In this document: positions 1-5,221 of the stretch, in pieces
Layout: every line of letters begins with the position of its first letter
Position numbering within the stretch: position 1 is the stretch's first letter
Assembly: GCA_017743605.1 (NCBI GenBank)
Contig: JAGHYO010000160.1
Span: 1 to 5,598 of the forward strand
DNA length: 5,598 bases
Direction of reading: 5' to 3'
DNA from: Thermoflexus sp.
Lineage (GTDB): Bacteria; Chloroflexota; Anaerolineae; Thermoflexales; Thermoflexaceae
Position numbers and translations under genes: made by a program
Notes under the pieces: generated by a model
Told to the model about the DNA's origin: nothing
Seen by the model: only the letters and a program-made list of their open reading frames with translations
Databases searched by the model: none

Positions 1-2004
1 GGCGGGGGCCTCCTCCTTCCGGCGGCTACGGCCGGCGGCGGTTGGAGAGCGGGCGGCGGTTCGGGCGACGGCGGGGATGAGCAGCTCCCGGGGGATCTCC
101 CGGAGGAACCGGGAGGGGGTGCGGAGCTCATCGTAGCGGCGGAAGGCGTAGGTGAGGAAGAGCTGGTCCTTCGCCCGGGTCATCCCCACGTAGAACAGGC
201 GGCGTTCCTCCTCCAGCGCCCCCGGCTCGTCCATGGAGCGGCTGTGGGGAAGGAGCCCCTCCTCCAGGCCGGCGATGAACACGGTGTGGAACTCCAGGCC
301 TTTGGCGGCGTGCAGCGTGAGCAGGATGGGCGCCTCCCCCTCGCTTTCCAACGTGTCCACATCGGTCAGCAGGGCGACGTCGGCCAGGAAGGCCGCCAGG
401 GGATCCTCGAAGGCGCCGGGGCGGTAAGGCCCGGCGACCTTCAACAGCTCCAGGACGTTGTCCCAGCGGCGGCCGCCAACCTCCCGCTCTCCTTCCTGCA
501 GAGACTCCACGTATTCCGCGTATCCGATCTCGTCGATGATCCGTCGCAGGAGCTCTGCCACACCGAGATGCTCGCGGCCCGCCCGCCAGGCCCGGACGCG
601 CTCGACGAAATCCGCCAGGGCGCGGCGGATCTTCGGGCCCAGGGAGATCCCCGGGGCGCCGGCGACGGCCTGCTCCACAGCAGCGAAGAGGGAGGTCTTC
701 TCCTGGAGGGCCAGGGCGCTGAGCCGGGCCATGGTCGCCGGGCCGATCCCCCGCGGCGGGACGTTGAGGACGCGGGCCAGGCTGAGGTCGTCGTGGGGGT
801 TGAGGACGAGCCGGAGGTAGGCGATGAGATCCTTCACCTCCCGGCGCTGATAGAACCGAACGCCGCCCACCAGCCGATAAGGGATTCCCGCCTGCAGGAA
901 GGCCTCCTCCAGGGCGCGGGACTGGGCGTTGGTCCGATACATCACCGCGATCTCCCCCGGTCGGATGCGGCCGGCCTCGATGAGCTCCTGGACCCGCCGG
1001 GCGATGAAGGCCGCCTCATCCTCCTCGTCGAAGGCTTCGTAGAGGGTGATGGGAGCGCCGGGGCCACGGGCGGCGATCAGACGCTTCTCGTTATAGCGCT
1101 CCGTGTTGCGGCGGATGACCGCCTGAGCAGCCTGCAGGATGGTCTCGGTGGAGCGATAATTCTCCTCCAGGATGATGATGCGGGCGTCGGGGAAATGCTC
1201 CCGGAAGCGGATCACGTTGCGGAAGTCCGCGCCGCGCCAGCCATAGATGCTCTGGTCCTCATCCCCTACGCAGAACAGGTTGCGGTGTCGGGAGGCCAGC
1301 AAGCGCAACAGCAGATACTGCACCGTGTTGGTGTCCTGGAACTCGTCCACCAGGATGTGGCGGTATCGCTCCTGATAGCGGGCGAGGACGTCGGGGTGTT
1401 CCTCGAAGAGCTCCACCGCTCGCAGGAGGAGATCGTCGAAGTCCAGGGCGTCGGCGGCCCGCAGGCGCTCCTCATAGCGGGCGTAAACCCGGGCCACGAT
1501 CTCGTCGAAGTAGGTCCGGATCGGGTAGGCCTCGGGGCGGACGAACTCGTTCTTGGCCCGAGAGATGGCCGCCCGTAAGGCGCCCGGCCGGTAGCGCTTC
1601 TCATCCAGGTTGAGATCCCGCAGGGCCTGGCGGATGGCCTCGAGGGTGTCCTCCTCGTCGTAGATCACGAATTGGGGGTGGAGCCCGAGGAGAGGGGCTT
1701 CCCGCCGGAGGAACCGGGCGCAGGTGGCGTGGAAGGTCCCCAGGGTGAGCTCTCCGACCCGGTCGCCGAAGAGGACCTCCAGCCGGGAGCGCATCTCCTC
1801 CGCCGCTTTGTTGGTGAAGGTCACCGCCAGGATGTGGAAGGGAGAGACCCGGTGGGCGGTGAGCAGATAGGCGATGCGGTAGGTGAGCACCCGGGTTTTC
1901 CCGCTGCCCGGGCCGGCCAGCACCAGGATCGGCCCATCGGGGGCGGTGACCGCTCCCCGCTGGCTCGGGTTGAGCTCCTCCAGGAAAGAGAGATCCCGGC
2001 CCAT
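1..2004 (-). CDS. pcrA: ATP-dependent 3'-5' DNA helicase, UvrD/PcrA family (3' end cut by window edge)
   Basis: Superfamily 1A helicase that unwinds DNA in repair and rescue of stalled replication or transcription in the cytoplasm. I translated 668 codons leftward from the ATG at 2002-2004 and met no stop, so the C-terminus lies outside the window; full PcrA/UvrD proteins are usually about 700-750 residues. All core motifs are visible in order: Q-motif-like LNPSQ near residue 12, Walker A GPGSGKT at 31-37, motif Ia TFTNKAA at 62-68, Walker B VDEFQDTN at 219-226, motif III GDEDQSIYGWRGA from 247, NYRST at 282-286, TLHAAKGLEF from 563, and motif VI FYVGMTRAK ending about 612. Walker A has Pro where AGAGSGKT is common, with catalytic Lys and Thr kept. 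The start is set by the Q-motif position and a GGAGG only 3 bases upstream (2008-2012), a short spacing. The gene follows 2021-2485 by 16 bases, so it is probably co-transcribed. PcrA, UvrD and Rep cannot be separated firmly without the C-terminal domain. Confidence 0.96.
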   Translation of the reverse strand, partial: MGRDLSFLEELNPSQRGAVTAPDGPILVLAGPGSGKTRVLTYRIAYLLTAHRVSPFHILAVTFTNKAAEEMRSRLEVLFGDRVGELTLGTFHATCARFLRREAPLLGLHPQFVIYDEEDTLEAIRQALRDLNLDEKRYRPGALRAAISRAKNEFVRPEAYPIRTYFDEIVARVYARYEERLRAADALDFDDLLLRAVELFEEHPDVLARYQERYRHILVDEFQDTNTVQYLLLRLLASRHRNLFCVGDEDQSIYGWRGADFRNVIRFREHFPDARIIILEENYRSTETILQAAQAVIRRNTERYNEKRLIAARGPGAPITLYEAFDEEDEAAFIARRVQELIEAGRIRPGEIAVMYRTNAQSRALEEAFLQAGIPYRLVGGVRFYQRREVKDLIAYLRLVLNPHDDLSLARVLNVPPRGIGPATMARLSALALQEKTSLFAAVEQAVAGAPGISLGPKIRRALADFVERVRAWRAGREHLGVAELLRRIIDEIGYAEYVESLQEGEREVGGRRWDNVLELLKVAGPYRPGAFEDPLAAFLADVALLTDVDTLESEGEAPILLTLHAAKGLEFHTVFIAGLEEGLLPHSRSMDEPGALEEERRLFYVGMTRAKDQLFLTYAFRRYDELRTPSRFLREIPRELLIPAVARTAARSPTAAGRSRRKEEAPA

Positions 2005-2020
2005 GGTCCTCCGGTCTGCT

Positions 2021-2485
2021 TTAGGTCTTGAAGGCGCCCTGCCGCCGGCCGCTGGCGCGCCGAGGCGGATCCTCCAAGAGGGGCTCTATGGTCTGGATCC
2101 ACCGGGCCAGGCGCTGAGCGAAGCGTTCCAGGCTGTCTTCGCCGAGGGAGGTCAGCGGATGGGTCTCGAAGACCTTGGCCCATCCTCGATCCCAGGGCTC
2201 GGCCTCCACATAAGGGCCCAGTTGCGCGCGGATCTCCCAGATGTGCGCGCAGACGGTCATCAGCATCGCCCGGTTCCGCGCCGGATCCCGGCTCTCGAAG
2301 TGCAGGCCCACCTCGATCCGCCCCCGTCGCTCCCCCAGATGCCAGACCTCATAGTGGAAGGCCGGATCCCGGTAGTAGACCTGGACCAGCCAGGGCCGGG
2401 CGGACCAGCGGAACCCCTGTAGGTCCGGCGGCAGCAGCGGCTTCAGCCGGTGGGGAAGAGCCTCTATCCATTCTCGCAGCCGCAT
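2021..2485 (-). CDS. Uncharacterised 154-residue protein in operon with PcrA
   Basis: I do not recognise this family. The protein is soluble, with no signal peptide or membrane segment. It is rich in aromatic residues in a central beta-like stretch (residues 32-65, including VYYRDPAFHYEVWHLG and VGLHFES). A probable helical half follows (residues 68-137, with several Trp, Glu and Arg), then a basic tail (RRASGRRQGAFKT). The alternating strand pattern followed by helices suggests a small alpha/beta domain; any nuclease or nucleic-acid role would be a guess. The start at 2483-2485 is preferred because GGGAG lies 7 bases upstream. The same frame stays open to an ATG at 2639-2641, but that longer form would read through a perfect palindrome, contains low-quality sequence and lacks a good ribosome site. 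The TAA stop lies 16 bases before pcrA, and a candidate -10 box sits just upstream. The tight coupling suggests a shared regulation or DNA-related role, by inference only. Confidence 0.82.
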   Translation of the reverse strand: MRLREWIEALPHRLKPLLPPDLQGFRWSARPWLVQVYYRDPAFHYEVWHLGERRGRIEVGLHFESRDPARNRAMLMTVCAHIWEIRAQLGPYVEAEPWDRGWAKVFETHPLTSLGEDSLERFAQRLARWIQTIEPLLEDPPRRASGRRQGAFKT

Positions 2486-2517
2486 GGCCTCGCTCCCATG
2501 CGCTCCGCTGTTGTCCC

Positions 2518-2523
2518 ATTTTA
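2518..2523 (-). promoter_or_regulatory. Candidate -10 box for the leftward 2021-2485/pcrA operon
   Basis: On the minus strand this reads TAAAAT, five of six matches to TATAAT, standing out in GC-rich surroundings. It would place the transcript start near 2511, about 25 bases ahead of the ATG at 2485. No convincing -35 box is seen 16-19 bases further upstream, so this is only a candidate. Confidence 0.4.
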
Positions 2524-2565
2524 CCTGGAGTTCCCTCTGTGGCTGGAAGCACGGCTTTGCGGTGG

Positions 2566-2641
2566 GTGCGTCCCAACATCGTAGGACGACTTCCAGCAGT
2601 CGTCCTACAAAGCGGTCAGGCCCGACAAAATGGGGACGCAC
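2566..2641. repeat. Nested inverted repeat element, outer 9-bp arms
   Basis: GTGCGTCCC at 2566-2574 is the exact reverse complement of GGGACGCAC at 2633-2641. Between the arms lies a perfect 11-bp palindrome (2581-2608). The whole unit is 76 bases, encodes nothing convincing and has no obvious flanking target duplication. It could be a small non-autonomous element, a decayed insertion or a coincidental pairing around the inner hairpin; the outer arms alone are not proof of a mobile origin. Confidence 0.4.
2581..2608. repeat. Perfect 11-bp palindrome with 6-base loop
   Basis: The arms are GTAGGACGACT (2581-2591) and AGTCGTCCTAC (2598-2608), with loop TCCAGC. It lies about 96 bases upstream of the 2021-2485 start and upstream of the predicted transcript start, so it acts in DNA, if at all, rather than as a leader hairpin. 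It resembles the hairpin at 5118-5143 in its TAGG-(n)-CGAC / GTCG-(n)-CC plan, which suggests a dispersed palindromic repeat. A repressor operator is the alternative. There is no T tract suited to a terminator. Confidence 0.6.
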
Positions 2642-2761
2642 TCCTTTCCGGTTTCTAAGCGGGGTGATCGCTTTCGGCCGCGACAGCGGGTCAACCGCTC
2701 ACCGTTGCGCCACAGCCGGCCGGGGGGGCGGCAGCCCGCGGATCCGGCCAGAGGCCTTCGG

Positions 2762-2790
2762 TTGCGGCTCGTCCGGTTTCCGGTTAGCAT
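2762..2790 (+). promoter_or_regulatory. Candidate sigma-70-type promoter for rpmF
   Basis: TTGCGG (2762-2767) is followed after exactly 17 bases by TAGCAT (2785-2790). The -35 keeps the TTG core and the -10 matches four of six consensus positions including the first T-A and the final A-T. It would start transcription near 2797, giving a leader of about 100 bases before rpmF. The spacing is ideal, but the match is moderate. Confidence 0.4.
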
Positions 2791-2881
2791 GAAGCATTGG
2801 CCGATTCCCCTGCTTCCACGATGAGATCCACGTTGCTTCTGCATGCGGTGAAGGGGAGCGCCGCGTAAACGGTCTTCGCTG

Positions 2882-2891
2882 AGGAGGTGAT
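2882..2891 (+). promoter_or_regulatory. Near-perfect ribosome binding site of rpmF
   Basis: AGGAGGTGAT is almost fully complementary to the usual 3' end of bacterial 16S rRNA, with about 8 bases between GGAGG and the ATG at 2896. It decides the start: an in-frame GTG at 2887 lies inside this site and cannot be the initiator. Such a strong site fits a highly translated ribosomal protein gene. Confidence 0.85.
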
Positions 2892-2895
2892 TCCG

Positions 2896-3084
2896 ATGGG
2901 TGCGTTGCCCAAGCGCCGGGTGACCCGCACGCGGCGGGGGATGCGCCGGGCGCACGATGCCCTCCGGCGCCCGAACTTGGTGCCGTGCCCCCGGTGCAAG
3001 AAACGGACCCTTCCCCATCGCGTTTGCCCCCATTGCGGGACGTATCGGGGCGTGCAGGTGATCGAGGTGGAGCGGCGCGCCTGA
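2896..3084 (+). CDS. rpmF: 50S ribosomal protein L32
   Basis: Small basic protein of the large ribosomal subunit, bL32, which binds 23S rRNA. It has 62 residues, the normal family length is about 55-65. The N-terminus MGALPKRRVTRTRRGMRRAH is the family signature, close to the common MAVPKRKxSRSRR form. Two cysteine pairs, CPRC at 31-34 and CPHC at 44-47, form the zinc ribbon, so this is the zinc-binding (C+) type rather than the cysteine-free paralogue made under zinc limitation. The following CGTYRG is also typical. The start at 2896 is fixed by the strong ribosome site just upstream. The gene stands alone: it has its own candidate promoter and is followed by a long terminator hairpin. The usual neighbours yceD, plsX and fab genes are absent. 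Confidence 0.97.
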   Translation: MGALPKRRVTRTRRGMRRAHDALRRPNLVPCPRCKKRTLPHRVCPHCGTYRGVQVIEVERRA

Positions 3085-3086
3085 TC

Positions 3087-3121
3087 CCCCTCCTGAGGGG
3101 CACGACCTCGGGATCCCGAGG
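3087..3121 (+). other. Two short hairpins directly after rpmF
   Basis: The first is CCCCT-cctg-AGGGG (3087-3100), starting 3 bases after the rpmF stop. The second is the perfect 16-base palindrome CCTCGGGATCCCGAGG (3106-3121). Neither is followed by a T tract. Together with the terminator at 3120-3152 they make three consecutive hairpins and may protect the rpmF message 3' end or assist termination. The palindrome overlaps the terminator's left arm by two bases. Confidence 0.45.
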
Positions 3122-3160
3122 CTGGAGGGGTGAAGGGTTCATCCCTCCGGCCTCTGTTCT
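3120..3160 (+). terminator. Rho-independent terminator of rpmF
   Basis: GGCTGGAGGG (3120-3129) pairs with CCCTCCGGCC (3143-3152), with one G-U wobble. The stem continues inward through one more G-U and TGAA/TTCA to a GGG triloop (3135-3137), giving 15 consecutive pairs. It is followed by TCTGTTCT (3153-3160), a broken but T-rich tract. It lies 36 bases beyond the rpmF stop and well before the next start at 3202. This is the strongest secondary structure in the window. Confidence 0.8.
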
Positions 3161-3201
3161 CCTAGGGCGGTGTGCCGGAATGTGAACGGAGGTGACGACG
3201 G

Positions 3202-3702
3202 ATGGCCTGGCCGGGAGGCGGGCAGGGGGAAAGTTGGCCCTTCCCGGTGGAAGGGGAGGAAGGCATCCCTTCCGCCGCGGGGCGGAAGGGACAGGTGTTC
3301 CTCATGCTGTTCGGCGGGGTGTTGCTGGTAGGCCTCTGCGCCCTCTTCGCCGTTGCCGTCTTCGGCGCCCCCTGGGCGCCGCGCTGGCTGGACACCGGCA
3401 TGCCGCCGGATCGCCTGAGCGAGGGGGTGCCGTTCCCCCTGACCCTCTCCGACCGGCGTGGACAGCTCTACCCAATGATCCTGGTACGCACGGGCGATCG
3501 GATCCGAGCCTTCCCGATGCAGCCCCCCGGCATCGCATGCCTGCTGAAGATCGAGGGGACGCAGCTGTGGGCGGAATGCGCCGGGTGTCGCTTCGAGGCC
3601 GACGGTCGTCCCATCGCCGGGCCGTGCGCTGCTCCACTGCCCGCCTATCCAGCGCAGGTGATGAGCGGCTCCATCTGGGTGGACGTCAACCGGTTGCAGT
3701 AG
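3202..3702 (+). CDS. Single-pass membrane protein with degenerate Rieske-like domain
   Basis: The 166-residue protein has a short cytoplasmic N-terminus ending RKG, one membrane helix (about residues 32-55) and a C-terminal outer domain (about 75-165). That domain reads like a Rieske [2Fe-2S] fold: LVRTGDRIRAF at 94-104, a Cys at 113, ECAGCRFEADG at 125-135, then AGPCAAPLPAYP at 139-150 and GSIWVDV at 156-162. These match the usual xxGxxxxGPAPRPLPxY tail after CPCHGSxFD. The cluster ligands are missing: the expected CxHxxC is PPGIAC, and CPCHGS is replaced by CAGC, so both histidines and at least one ligand cysteine are absent. It probably binds no Rieske cluster. Cys113 and Cys129 could keep the structural disulfide of the family. 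The start is supported by GGAGGTGA at 3188-3195, 6 bases before the ATG. There is no twin-arginine signal. No cytochrome b gene is adjacent, and the role is unknown. The Rieske relation is my pattern reading and not a database result. Confidence 0.85.
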   Translation: MAWPGGGQGESWPFPVEGEEGIPSAAGRKGQVFLMLFGGVLLVGLCALFAVAVFGAPWAPRWLDTGMPPDRLSEGVPFPLTLSDRRGQLYPMILVRTGDRIRAFPMQPPGIACLLKIEGTQLWAECAGCRFEADGRPIAGPCAAPLPAYPAQVMSGSIWVDVNRLQ

Positions 3703-3709
3703 CGAAGCG

Positions 3710-3731
3710 GAAGGCGAGCGCTCCGGCCTTC
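3710..3731 (+). other. Weak hairpin between 3202-3702 and the thiolase gene
   Basis: GAAGGC (3710-3715) can pair with GCCTTC (3726-3731) around a 10-base loop that itself contains the palindrome GAGCGCTC. There is no T tract, so it is a poor terminator candidate. The 61-base gap could allow transcription to run from 3202 into the thiolase gene. The thiolase has its own ribosome site (AGGGAGGAGG near 3748). Confidence 0.25.
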
Positions 3732-3763
3732 ACGGCTCCGGAAACGCAGGGAGGAGGGGCACG

Positions 3764-4999
3764 ATGCGGGAGGTGGTCATCGTCGCCGCGGTGCGGACGC
3801 CGATGGGCAAATACGGAGGGGCTTTAAAGGACGTGCGCCCGGACGACCTGGCCGCCCTGGTGATCCGGGAGGTGGTCCGGCGGGCCGGGATCGACCCGGC
3901 GATGGTGGACGAGGTCTACATGGGCTGCGCCAACCAGGCGGGGGAGGACAACCGCAACGTCGCCCGCATGGCGGCGATCCTGGCGGGCTTCCCCTACCAC
4001 GTGGCGGCGGTCACGGTGAACCGGCTGTGCGCTTCGGGGCTCACCGCCGTCAACCTGGCGGCCCGGACCATCCGCTGCGGCGAGGCGGATGTGGTGGTGG
4101 CGGGCGGCGTGGAGAGCATGACGCGGGCGCCCTGGGTGATGCCCAAAGCCGCCGTCCCCTTCCCGCGGGGGAACGTCACCGTCTACGACACCGCCCTGGG
4201 GTGGCGGTTCCCCAACCCGAAGATGGAGGCCATGTTCCCCCTCGAGTCCATGGGCGAGACGGCTGAGAACATCGCCGAGGAGCATCCGGAGATCACGCGG
4301 GAGGAGCAGGACCGCTTCGCCCTGCTCTCCCATCAGCGGGCGGTGGAGGCTATCCGCTCCGGGAAGTTCCGCGAGGAGATCGTGCCGGTGGTGATCGAGC
4401 GCCCGGGGCAGCCCCCTCTGGTCATCGATGTCGATGAGGGGCCGCGCTATCGCATCGAGAACGGGGAGATCGTCCTGGACACGGATCTCGAGCGCCTCTC
4501 CCGGCTGCCCCCGGTCTTCCGGAAAGGGGGGACGGTGACGGCGGGGAACGCCTCGGGGTTGAGCGACGGCGCTGCGGCGCTGCTGTTGATGAGCGCGGAG
4601 AAGGCGCGGGCCCTGGGCCTGCAGCCGATGGCCCGCTGGGTGGCCTCGGCCGCAGTGGGGGTGAACCCCCGGGTGATGGGCTACGGCCCCGTCCCCGCCA
4701 TCCGCAAGCTGCTGGAGCGGACCGGGCTCACCCTGGATCAGATCGATCTGGTGGAGATCAACGAGGCCTTCGCCGTCCAGACCCTGGCGTGTATCAAGAT
4801 GCTAAGGCTGGACCTCAACAAGGTGAACGTCAACGGCGGGGCCATCGCCCTGGGGCACCCTCTGGGTTGCAGCGGGGCGCGGATCCTCACCACGCTGTTG
4901 TATGAGATGCGCCGGCGTCGGGCCCGCTACGGGGTGGCCGCCCTGTGCGTGGGCGTGGGCCAGGGGGAAGCGGCGCTGGTGGAGGGCATCCACGCGTAG
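3764..4999 (+). CDS. Thiolase (acetyl-CoA C-acyltransferase), PcaF/PaaJ-like subfamily
   Basis: Thiolases exchange a C-C bond between a 3-oxoacyl-CoA and CoA, releasing acetyl-CoA or, in reverse, condensing two acetyl-CoA; this is a cytoplasmic enzyme of fatty-acid, aromatic or ketone metabolism. The 411 residues carry the full catalytic set: nucleophile Cys89 in NRLCASGL, NEAF at 333-336, His365 in GHPLGCSGAR and Cys395 in CVGVGQGEA. GCANQAGEDNRNVARMA (54-70), GWRFPNP (146-152) and ESMGETAENIAE (161-172) resemble the 3-oxoadipyl-CoA thiolases PcaF and PaaJ more than short-chain AtoB. No aromatic-degradation gene is nearby, so the substrate is open and beta-oxidation is equally possible. Residues about 228-238 look like a small insertion relative to PaaJ as I remember it. 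The start is set by a GGGAGGAGG ribosome site about 6 bases upstream and by the standard MREVVIVAAVRTPMGKYGG beginning. Confidence 0.95.
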   Translation: MREVVIVAAVRTPMGKYGGALKDVRPDDLAALVIREVVRRAGIDPAMVDEVYMGCANQAGEDNRNVARMAAILAGFPYHVAAVTVNRLCASGLTAVNLAARTIRCGEADVVVAGGVESMTRAPWVMPKAAVPFPRGNVTVYDTALGWRFPNPKMEAMFPLESMGETAENIAEEHPEITREEQDRFALLSHQRAVEAIRSGKFREEIVPVVIERPGQPPLVIDVDEGPRYRIENGEIVLDTDLERLSRLPPVFRKGGTVTAGNASGLSDGAAALLLMSAEKARALGLQPMARWVASAAVGVNPRVMGYGPVPAIRKLLERTGLTLDQIDLVEINEAFAVQTLACIKMLRLDLNKVNVNGGAIALGHPLGCSGARILTTLLYEMRRRRARYGVAALCVGVGQGEAALVEGIHA

Positions 5000-5086
5000 C
5001 CGTTTCGCAGCGATCCGGGCTTTTCCGTTTCCCGGGCGGGGCGACCTCTCCTCTGCCTTGCTTCCATCGACCCATCGCTCGTAGAC

Positions 5087-5105
5087 CGGGCGCCGGGAGC
5101 GCCCG
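5087..5105. other. GC-rich hairpin in the convergent spacer
   Basis: CGGGCGC (5087-5093) pairs with GCGCCCG (5099-5105) around loop CGGGA. The stem is 7 bp of pure GC. It lies about 88 bases after the thiolase stop. No T tract follows on either strand, so termination by this hairpin alone is doubtful; it may work together with the hairpin at 5118-5143. Confidence 0.4.
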
Positions 5106-5117
5106 CTCCACCGCCAT

Positions 5118-5145
5118 AGGGGGCGACCAACCAGTCGCCCCCTTT
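5118..5145 (+). terminator. Perfect 10-bp hairpin, candidate terminator between convergent genes
   Basis: AGGGGGCGAC (5118-5127) pairs exactly with GTCGCCCCCT (5134-5143) around loop CAACCA, and is followed on the plus strand by TTT (5143-5145). The position between two convergent genes suits a terminator for the thiolase transcript, but the T tract is very short and the stop is about 120 bases away. Its similarity to the palindrome at 2581-2608 suggests it may instead be a dispersed repeat. It is flanked by an 8-base direct repeat CCCGCTCC (5102-5109 and 5146-5153). Confidence 0.45.
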
Positions 5146-5160
5146 CCCGCTCCTCCGATC

Positions 5161-5180
5161 GCGGGCTGCTGTTGGCCCGC
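5161..5180. other. Hairpin near the end of the DUF4870-type gene
   Basis: GCGGGC (5161-5166) pairs with GCCCGC (5175-5180) around an 8-base loop. It lies about 42 bases beyond the stop of the leftward gene and could help end that transcript, but no T tract is present on the minus strand. Confidence 0.3.
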
Positions 5181-5221
5181 TTCGCCAGGCCGTTCGTCCC
5201 GGCCACCTTCCCCCTTCCGGC

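Larger units (their letters stand above)
2486..2895. other. Divergent intergenic region, 410 bases
   Basis: This region separates the leftward operon from rpmF. From left to right it holds a candidate leftward -10 box (2518-2523), a nested inverted repeat (2566-2641), a GC-rich stretch with no convincing gene (2642-2760), a candidate rpmF promoter (2762-2790) and a leader of roughly 100 bases ending in a strong ribosome site. Short open frames here overlap each other on both strands, lack ribosome sites, and have arginine- and proline-rich translations typical of random GC-rich DNA. I see no tRNA or known riboswitch. No yceD/DUF177 gene, a common partner of rpmF, is present. Confidence 0.6.

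Noticed and set aside
244..1578. Long rightward open frame of 444 codons
   Set aside because: It lies wholly antisense to the helicase gene, whose motifs are all intact. Its translation is a Gly/Asp/Glu/Ala-rich composition typical of the complement of a GC-rich gene, with no recognisable domain.
2486..2641. N-terminal extension of the 154-residue protein to an ATG at 2639-2641
   Set aside because: The extension would translate through the perfect palindrome and lacks a ribosome site, whereas the ATG at 2485 has GGGAG 7 bases upstream.
2791..2839. GAAGCA at 2791-2796 able to pair with either of two TGCTTC copies (2811-2816, 2834-2839), suggesting an rpmF attenuator
   Set aside because: The candidate promoter would start transcription near 2797, so the shared arm would not be in the RNA; the stems are only 6 bp and no terminator with a T tract follows.
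2887..2895. GTG start for rpmF three codons upstream
   Set aside because: This codon lies inside the ribosome binding site itself, and L32 proteins begin at the MGALPKRR-type N-terminus.
2605..3142. Overlapping leftward and rightward open frames around the rpmF leader
   Set aside because: They overlap each other and the clear L32 gene, have arginine- and proline-rich random-looking translations, and no good ribosome sites.
3824..4333. Leftward 169-codon frame inside the thiolase gene
   Set aside because: It is antisense to well-conserved thiolase sequence and has a His/Arg/Gly-rich shadow composition with no ribosome site evidence.
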